6,135 bases of DNA from CAZJOD01 sp964547525 (GTDB taxonomy: Bacteria > Bacillota > Clostridia > JAAYHZ01), in the NCBI GenBank assembly GCA_964547525.1, contig CAZJOD010000196.1:1-6135 (forward strand), in the 5' to 3' direction. Positions 1-4,167 of the stretch are shown here, one piece after another. The position numbers and the translations under genes were made by a program. The notes below the pieces were generated by a model that worked only from the letters and a program-made list of their open reading frames with translations, did not search any database and was not told the DNA's origin. How positions within the stretch are numbered: the stretch's first letter is position 1; each line of letters opens with the position of its first letter.

Positions 1-132
1 TTTGATGAAAATGGTGTATCGGTATATGAAGCAAAAATTATCAAACCTTCTCTTGAGGAAGTGTTTGTAAAGGTAACAGGAATAGGGATTGATAAAATGA
101 AAAAAGAAAAGGAAGGTGGAAAGAAAAAATGA
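1..132 (+). CDS. ABC transporter ATP-binding protein, C-terminal end (5' truncated by window)
   Basis: Frame 1 is open from the first base to a TGA at 130-132, giving the last 43 residues of a protein. The stretch PSLEEVFVKVTG (about residues 16-27 of the fragment) is the typical C-terminal signature of drug- and polymer-exporting ABC ATPases of the DrrA/CcmA type, where it follows the nucleotide-binding domain. It is followed by a lysine-rich tail. No Walker motifs are visible because they lie upstream of the window. The stop overlaps the start of the permease gene in an ATGA arrangement, which indicates translational coupling. The inferred role is to hydrolyse ATP on the cytoplasmic face and power the permease encoded next. 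The family call rests on the short motif plus the neighbour. Confidence 0.85.
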   Translation, partial: FDENGVSVYEAKIIKPSLEEVFVKVTGIGIDKMKKEKEGGKKK

Positions 133-863
133 AATCATGGATTGCATTCTGGAACATACTTTTAAAAGATATGAAAAATTACTATTTAAAACCACCTAAT
201 ATAAGCTGGGGTATAATTTTTCCTTTTGCATGGACTCTTATGTTTCTTTTGAGATCAAATACAACGATGGATATAAGAGAAATTCTACCGGGGATTATTG
301 CAATATCCATCCTGTTTGGTACTACATCCATGTTGGCGGTTACCATTACATTCGAGAGGAAAAGCCGGTCCTTCGAAAGATTACTGCTTGCGCCTATTGA
401 ATTGAACCTGCTTATGATGGCAAAAACGACCGGAGCTATTGTGTTTGGTATTCTAAATGCATTTGTACCAATTATTTTTTCACTATTTTTCATTAGTCTT
501 TCAGGTATTAATTGGGTTCCGGTAATTCTCAGTATAGTATTAATTGCCTTAACGTCTACTTTTCTTGGTCTTTTTATAGCTGTTTCAGTCAGTGAAGTAT
601 TTGAAGCTCAAACATTTTCCAACTTTTTCAGATTTCCTATGATATTTTTATGTGGTCTCTTCATACCGTTGACTCAGATACCTGTAGCAATAAGACCTCT
701 ATCCTATCTTTTCCCACTGACATATGGCGTTGATATACTAAAAACGGCTATAAATAATGAAGGTCATATGCCATTATGGAGTAGTTTTTTAGCATTGATT
801 ATATTTGGTTTGTTTTTGTTTCTATCTAGTATTAGAAATGTAAAACGTAAATGGATAGTATGA
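129..863 (+). CDS. ABC-2 type transporter permease
   Basis: This 244-residue protein is strongly hydrophobic, with about six predicted membrane segments at roughly residues 24-42, 52-75, 99-125, 129-153, 165-185 and 215-237. The section around residues 73-92 (TFERKSRSFERLLLAPI) matches the charged cytoplasmic loop seen in ABC-2 exporters such as DrrB and NodJ, where the pattern is E(R/K)..G/S.(L/F)E.LL..P. The length of about 245 residues is normal for the family. The ATG at 129 overlaps the stop of the ATPase gene by four bases, so the two are almost certainly co-translated and form one exporter of two permeases and two ATPases. The cargo could be a drug, peptide, lipid or polysaccharide precursor, and the sequence does not decide among these. 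No lesion is seen. Confidence 0.9.
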   Translation: MKSWIAFWNILLKDMKNYYLKPPNISWGIIFPFAWTLMFLLRSNTTMDIREILPGIIAISILFGTTSMLAVTITFERKSRSFERLLLAPIELNLLMMAKTTGAIVFGILNAFVPIIFSLFFISLSGINWVPVILSIVLIALTSTFLGLFIAVSVSEVFEAQTFSNFFRFPMIFLCGLFIPLTQIPVAIRPLSYLFPLTYGVDILKTAINNEGHMPLWSSFLALIIFGLFLFLSSIRNVKRKWIV

Positions 864-879
864 TTATGGAGGATAGTAT

Positions 880-1458
880 ATGGAAAATTCGTTAATATAT
901 GTGTATCCTTACTTAGCAAGACAAATCCTTGATGACTATGGTATATTTGAGGGTATTTGTCTTGATATTGGTACGGGACCGGGTTATCTTGGTATTGAAA
1001 TTGCAAAGATATCAAATTTGCATGTTTATTTAATTGATATTGATGAAAAAGTGATTATTACTGCAATGCAAAATGTCATTGATGCAGGAATTAGTGGTAG
1101 TGTTCATGCTTTATGTATGGATGTTGAATCACTGAGTCTCCCTGATGATTATGCCGATTTAATTGTAAGCCGAGGTTCCATTTGGTTTTGGAAAGATAAA
1201 GTAAAAGGGATTCGGGAGATATTTAGGGTGTTGAAAAAAGGTGGTATAGCTTTTATAGGAGGTGGATTAGGTAGAAATCTCCCTGATAAGTATAGAAATG
1301 TTCTTGCTGCCGAAAGAGAAAAAAAGAAATCCGATCATGAACATATGTGGGTACGGTCTGAAGAATATTTTCTCCAAATGATTGAACAAACACAGATAAA
1401 AGATTACAGACTAATATATGATCCACCAAACGGTAGATGGGTAGAGATACATAAATAG
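880..1458 (+). CDS. Class I SAM-dependent methyltransferase
   Basis: The gene encodes 192 residues with a Rossmann-like SAM-binding fold. Motif I is LDIGTGPGYLG (residues 28-38), the acidic residue closing strand 2 is Asp53 in VYLIDID, Asp81 in CMDVESL is placed to contact the adenine, and motif IV is DLIVSRGSIWFW (93-104). A Methyltransf_11-like segment, EIFRVLKKGGIAFIGGG, follows. The start is fixed by a GGAGG at 868-872, seven bases before the ATG. It lies 16 bases after the permease, so it is probably the third gene of the same operon. It may modify the exported compound or confer self-protection, but this is inferred from position only. The substrate is unknown. The C-terminal part after residue 130 is charged and not recognisable. 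Confidence 0.88.
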   Translation: MENSLIYVYPYLARQILDDYGIFEGICLDIGTGPGYLGIEIAKISNLHVYLIDIDEKVIITAMQNVIDAGISGSVHALCMDVESLSLPDDYADLIVSRGSIWFWKDKVKGIREIFRVLKKGGIAFIGGGLGRNLPDKYRNVLAAEREKKKSDHEHMWVRSEEYFLQMIEQTQIKDYRLIYDPPNGRWVEIHK

Positions 1459-1509
1459 TCTGTTATTTAAATTAGATAGCAGGAAAATTATATATAGCTA
1501 ATAGAAATA

Positions 1510-1550
1510 AAGCGGGATGGATTTGTGTTCAAGGAACATGTCACCCGCTT
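1510..1550. repeat. Long imperfect inverted repeat at the start of the first terminase remnant
   Basis: AAGCGGG (1510-1516) is the exact reverse complement of CCCGCTT (1544-1550). Inside it GTGTTC (1525-1530) pairs with GAACAT (1534-1539) around a three-base loop, with one G-T pair. There is no T-run on the plus strand, so it is a poor terminator for the upstream operon. On the minus strand it is followed by a moderately T-rich stretch, but no gene there would need it. Part of it is former terminase coding sequence, so chance pairing is possible. Confidence 0.4.
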
Positions 1551-1707
1551 CGAAGGAGCTTATAAAATTAACTCTTGAAGAAAAGTAGCGCACAGCGGTC
1601 AACCTGTTTTGCATTGGATAATGGATAATATTTTTATCAGAACAGACCTTGCAGGTATTATAAAACCTGATAAAGAAAAAAGCACCGAACGTATTGTGGT
1701 ATTATAA
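1520..1707 (+). pseudogene. Terminase large subunit, C-terminal remnant (copy A)
   Basis: Three reading frames together rebuild the C-terminal part of a phage large terminase (TerL, the packaging ATPase/nuclease). From 1538 the frame reads MSPASKELIKLTLEEK and hits TAG at 1586-1588. A one-base frame change then gives KVAHSGQPVLHWIMDN and IFIRTDLAGIIKPDKEKSTERI, ending at TAA 1705-1707. The pattern MSP.(S/T)KEL...TLE.K.AH.G.PVL.W..DN...RTD..G.IKPDKEKSTE is characteristic of TerL of HK97-like siphophages of Firmicutes. Another frame change seems to sit just before 1538, since FVFKE in the preceding frame fits the usual GFKDM. The ATPase and most of the nuclease domain are missing, and so is the normal IDGAVA ending. 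The gene is dead. Confidence 0.8.
1614..1696 (+). repeat. Direct repeat, copy A (terminase C-terminus)
   Basis: This stretch aligns with 2226-2299. About 64 of 74 aligned bases agree by my count, and copy A has nine extra bases in two in-frame gaps (six and three bases). The repeat is explained by both copies being remnants of related terminase genes and is too diverged to be a recent duplication. Confidence 0.8.
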
Positions 1708-1738
1708 AGATTAGTTTAACTGGATTTAATCAAGGATG

Positions 1739-1772
1739 GCTAATGACGATCATTAGCAATTTTATTTGCTAA
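1739..1772 (+). promoter_or_regulatory. Two mutually exclusive hairpins upstream of the 1822 gene
   Basis: GCTAATGA (1739-1746) pairs perfectly with TCATTAGC (1750-1757) around the loop CGA, and is followed by an AATTTTATTT stretch like a weak intrinsic terminator. The right arm also overlaps TTAGCAA (1753-1759), which pairs perfectly with TTGCTAA (1766-1772) around a six-base loop. The two stems share TTAGC, so only one can form at a time, as in an attenuator. The structure lies 50 bases before the start of the next gene. The pairing is visible; a regulatory role is a guess. Confidence 0.35.
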
Positions 1773-1807
1773 GAACATACTGTACTTTTATGTGGTATAG
1801 TTTTCTT

Positions 1808-1814
1808 GGGAGGT
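1808..1814 (+). promoter_or_regulatory. Ribosome binding site that selects the TTG start at 1822
   Basis: GGGAGGTG spans 1807-1814 and is a near-perfect Shine-Dalgarno sequence. The GTG at 1813 falls inside it and cannot be the start. The in-frame TTG at 1822 lies eight bases after GGAGG, the ideal distance. Confidence 0.7.
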
Positions 1815-1821
1815 GAGTAAG

Positions 1822-2184
1822 TTGAAAATAACACAAGAAATGGTCAAACAGTCATACTTTGTTGCAAAGCAAATTTATGAAAAAAAGATTGTTAATACCG
1901 AAGGTAAATACATAGTTTCAGAATGTACCGGTATGAAATTAGGATCGGCTAACGATTATATAAATGCTTTCACAAGTATGGTTACTGGAAAAGAATACAA
2001 GAGGACAATTAATAATTTTGCTACTAAATTCTACCTCGAAAATATAAAAAATGATTTTGGAACAGAAATGCTTATTAAAGCGATTGAGTCTGTAGATAAG
2101 CATTTAAAGTATTATAATACTTTAAATCATGGTAATTTAAAAGGAATTGAAAATATTGTGCAGAAATATAAAGACCAATTGTAA
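1822..2184 (+). CDS. Small protein resembling the N-terminal domain of McrA/HNH-type nucleases
   Basis: With the TTG start the protein has 120 residues, is basic and looks wholly alpha-helical. Its best feature is TGMKLGSANDYINAF (residues 36-50) followed by a GKEYKRTINNFATKFYLENI segment (about 56-75) and a HLKYYNTLNHGNLKGIENI section near the end. From memory this pattern occurs as the N-terminal domain of 5-methylcytosine-specific or HNH restriction endonucleases in Firmicutes, where an HNH nuclease domain follows. Here the gene stops with no HNH motif (no H-H/N-H/N cluster), and none is visible in any frame before 2221. It may be a free-standing version or a truncated nuclease. It is intact, has a strong ribosome binding site, and sits between two dead terminase fragments, so it may be cargo of a later insertion. 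Codon use is AT-rich, like its surroundings. Confidence 0.6.
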   Translation: MKITQEMVKQSYFVAKQIYEKKIVNTEGKYIVSECTGMKLGSANDYINAFTSMVTGKEYKRTINNFATKFYLENIKNDFGTEMLIKAIESVDKHLKYYNTLNHGNLKGIENIVQKYKDQL

Positions 2185-2220
2185 GAAAGCTTTTTAGAAA
2201 TGTATGTATTAAAAGACTAT

Positions 2221-2377
2221 GGGCGTTGGATGATAGATAATAATTTTGCAAGAACAGACTCTGCAGTAAAACCTGATAAAAAAAGCACCGAGAGTATTGA
2301 CGGTGCTGTTGCTACAATCATGACACGTTAGGCTGGTGCTAACAGCTAACAACGAGAGAGGGATTTTGTTAGTTTAA
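2221..2377 (+). pseudogene. Terminase large subunit, C-terminal remnant (copy B)
   Basis: The frame from 2221 reads GRWMIDNNFARTDSA, then VKPDKKSTESIDGAVATIMTR, and stops at TAG 2329-2331. This is the end of an HK97-type TerL, including the IDGAVATIM helix that copy A has lost. After a frame change, NNERGILLV and a TAA at 2375-2377 match the usual TerL terminus (..YDERGILVL). Compared with copy A it lacks two codons after DSA and one in the KPDKEKS section. Nothing of the terminase can be seen before 2221. The normal neighbour of TerL, the portal gene, follows at 2990, so copy B rather than A probably belonged to the same phage as the portal remnant. Confidence 0.8.
2226..2299 (+). repeat. 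Direct repeat, copy B (terminase C-terminus)
   Basis: Partner of 1614-1696, about 530 bases after the end of that copy. The two flank the intact 1822-2184 gene. The similarity stops abruptly for copy A after GTATTG at 1696, whereas copy B runs on into the proper terminase end. Confidence 0.8.
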
Positions 2378-2451
2378 GCAAGATAGGAAATTTCATATAT
2401 TTGTAGTATTGTATAGAGAATATCAACAAAGACGCTTAATATACCACCCAT
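2374..2451 (-). CDS. Possible 25-residue hydrophobic peptide
   Basis: On the minus strand a GGAGGTG lies six bases before an ATG at 2451-2449, opening a frame of 25 codons that begins MGGILSVFVDILY and ends with TAA at 2376-2374. The peptide is almost entirely hydrophobic apart from one Asp (10) and one Glu (20), and could form a single membrane helix. It overlaps the last bases of terminase copy B in the opposite direction. The ribosome binding site is as good as any in the window, which is the main reason to list it. Short membrane peptides of this size include type I toxins, but I do not recognise this one, see no clear promoter, and have not identified an antisense RNA. It may be chance. 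Confidence 0.35.
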   Translation of the reverse strand: MGGILSVFVDILYTILQIYEISYLA

Positions 2452-2582
2452 TTTTTCACCTCCGCTTAAGCAATACAAAATCCATATGATTGGTGACTGT
2501 TGCATAAGAGAATAATATGATTCGCCTACATATTGGGTTTAAACTTTTTGATTAAATAAATATTTAAAGTAGTAGCCTAAAT

Positions 2583-2890
2583 ATGAAAAATACTAAAATT
2601 AATAATGAGCTAATAAAAAACGCTTGGAATGATTGGTCAGATAATTATTCTTCGGGGGGAAAATTAAAACACTAAGCAACATACCTAACTATCATTGGAA
2701 GGCTCAGGATTTTATGAATTCACTTATCATAAGTGGATTTACAATTAATTCTATGGATGAGATGTTCGCAGAAAAGGACATAATCGGTGCTGAGTGGTGG
2801 AATTATTCTGAGTGGGACGAGAAAGCTGATATTTCAAAAAATCTATATGCTGCACTGCCACAATGGATTGCTTTTTTTAGTAGAAAATAA
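2583..2890 (+). pseudogene. Class I SAM methyltransferase, internally deleted
   Basis: Two pieces of one gene remain. The first, 2583-2675, reads MKNTKINNELIKNAW then NDWSDNYSSGGKLKH and stops; this is like the N-terminus of many small-molecule methyltransferases, ahead of the SAM site. The second, in another frame from about 2670 to TAA 2888-2890, has YHWKAQDFMNSLIISGFTI and ends in AALPQWIAFFSRK. The YHW...D..N.L..SGF pattern and an LPQW(I/L) ending are typical of the C-terminus of Methyltransf_11/25-type enzymes of about 250 residues. The whole SAM-binding core between the pieces is gone, with a frame change at the junction near 2665-2675. No good ribosome binding site precedes it. It is not a copy of the methyltransferase at 880-1458, which has different ends. 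Confidence 0.65.
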
Positions 2891-2935
2891 GTATTACATG
2901 AAAATATTGTTGAGAGAACAACGCTAGAATCTTTT

Positions 2936-2965
2936 AAGCATCTATCATCAAATAGGTGCTTTTTT
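2936..2965 (+). terminator. Intrinsic terminator before the portal remnant
   Basis: AAGCATCTAT (2936-2945) pairs with ATAGGTGCTT (2952-2961) in a ten-base stem with one T-G pair and the loop CATCAA. Six Ts follow at 2960-2965. It would end transcription from the left and separates the deleted methyltransferase from the portal gene, whose ribosome binding site is at 2977-2982. Confidence 0.8.
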
Positions 2966-2989
2966 AATGCTCATTTAGGAGGATAAGAA

Positions 2990-3828
2990 ATGCAAGTACC
3001 CATATTATATAGATTATTTAAGTACAGGGACAAGACATGGTAAACACCCTATTCGACAGTACTTACAGCTTTTTCTTCGCAACCACCACCAGTGGGAAAA
3101 TGGTCAATGAGAAAACCGCCATGCAGACTTCGGCGGTTTACGCTTGCGTAAGGATACTGGTTGAAACCATAGCAAGTTTGCTGCTTAGCATATACAGACA
3201 TACGGTAAACAGTAAAGAGAAAGCGACCGAATATAAATTGTATAATCTGCTTCATAATGAACCAAATCCTGAGATGACTTCATTCGTGTTTAGAAAAACA
3301 TTGATGAGTTATCTTTTATTATGGGGAAATGCTTATGCTCAGATTATCAGGGACGGAAGAGGTGAGATTCTTTCACTGTATCCGTTAATGCCGGACAGGA
3401 TGACGGTGGATCGTACTTCATAGGGACAACTTTTCTATAAGTATGATAATAATTCAGGAACGACAAGCATTAAAAGCGAGGATGTTTTGCATGTTTCGCG
3501 ACTTGGCTTTGACGGTCTTGTCGGGTATTCACCCATTGCCATGGTAAAAAATGCATTAGGCATGGCCATGGCCATGGATGAATATCGAGCAAAACTGTAC
3601 ACAAACGGAGCAAACTCAGGCGGTGTGCTTGAGCATCCAGAAGTTGTAAAAGACCCCAAACGGATCAGAGACAGTTGGAATGCAGTCTACCAGGGGAGCG
3701 GAAATGCTCATCATGTCTCTGTTTTGGATGTGGGCATGAAATTTTCTCCTATAGGGATGCTAAGGCTTTTTGAAGATATCTATATTCTTTCGTGGCATTA
3801 TCAAAACAAGCAAAGTAATCGATTATAG
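2990..3828 (+). pseudogene. Phage portal protein, HK97 type, frameshifted and truncated
   Basis: The portal forms the ring through which DNA enters the phage head and follows the terminase gene, as here. The original start is the ATG at 2990, seven bases after AGGAGG (2977-2982), reading MQVPILYRLFKYRDKTW then TAA at 3041-3043. The rest is in another frame from 3037: VNTLFDSTYSFFF, SGKMVNEKTAMQTSAVYACV, RILVETIAS, GNAYAQIIRD and LYPLMPDRM, all typical of this family. A TAG at 3421-3423 interrupts it, but the same frame continues as GQLFYKYDNNSGTTSIKSED, GFDGLVGYSPIAM, NGANSGGVLEHP, DPKRIRDSWN and GMKFSPIG to about 3759. From 3760 to the TAG at 3826-3828, 22 codons do not resemble a portal. 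About 255 of a usual 400-430 residues remain, so the C-terminal part is lost. Confidence 0.88.
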
Positions 3829-4167
3829 ATCATTTAAAAAGATCCTATGAGAAAACGATTGAGTGCTTTCTTACATAGTACCATGTGTCTTGCATAACGG
3901 TCGGTATAATTGGAAGGTATCTTGAAATTTTAAAGAAATACCGATGGATTTTCATCAATAAATCATTATTGTACTATAATCTGTATTATTATTTTTGATC
4001 TGATAAAAAAATGCCCATTAGTTCGTTATTTTTATACTTCAATTATTGTTTATTTTCAGAGTGGTTCTTTCTTTTATAGTTTATTTAAATTAATATGTAT
4101 TATATCATCATAAAAGCTGTTTGTTAAAATATATTTTAAAAGGATATTATTTTAAGAAGGTATACAT
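3829..4167. other. AT-rich gap without a recognisable gene
   Basis: This stretch separates the prophage remnant from the DNA methyltransferase. No reading frame of useful length with a ribosome binding site is present on either strand, and I see no tRNA or clear terminator. The sequence becomes very AT-rich after about 3960. The last 50 bases hold the probable promoter and ribosome binding site of the next gene. No phage or transposon remnant could be recognised. Confidence 0.6.
4121..4150 (+). promoter_or_regulatory. Possible sigma-A promoter for the DNA methyltransferase
   Basis: TTGTTA at 4121-4126 and TATTAT at 4145-4150 are separated by 18 bases and resemble -35 and -10 boxes. Transcription would start about ten bases before the ATG, which leaves little room for the ribosome binding site at 4154-4160, and in such AT-rich DNA matches arise by chance. 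An upstream promoter in 4060-4120 is equally possible. Confidence 0.3.

Noticed and set aside
182..493. Open frame of 103 codons on the minus strand inside the permease gene
   Set aside because: It lies entirely inside a clear membrane permease on the other strand, has no recognisable motif and no ribosome binding site worth noting.
764..1015. Open frame of 83 codons on the minus strand across the permease-methyltransferase boundary
   Set aside because: It overlaps two well supported genes, and its composition looks like antisense of AT-rich coding DNA.
1459..1500. Possible terminator after the exporter operon (CTGTTAT pairing with ATAGCAG)
   Set aside because: The stem is seven pairs with one T-G pair and a nine-base loop, and no T-run follows, so it does not meet the standard for an intrinsic terminator.
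2485..2520. Promoter-like TTGGTG and TAATAT boxes 17 bases apart before the deleted methyltransferase
   Set aside because: Each box matches consensus only at about three or four of six positions, in AT-rich DNA, and the gene downstream is dead.
3559..3578. Tandem CATGGC repeats inside the portal remnant
   Set aside because: Three copies of a six-base unit encode the Met-Ala run of a normally variable helix. Too short to mean more than local slippage.
3049..3659. Two minus-strand open frames opposite the portal remnant (3049-3255 and 3435-3659)
   Set aside because: They are shadows of the portal coding sequence, which is clearly recognisable on the plus strand.
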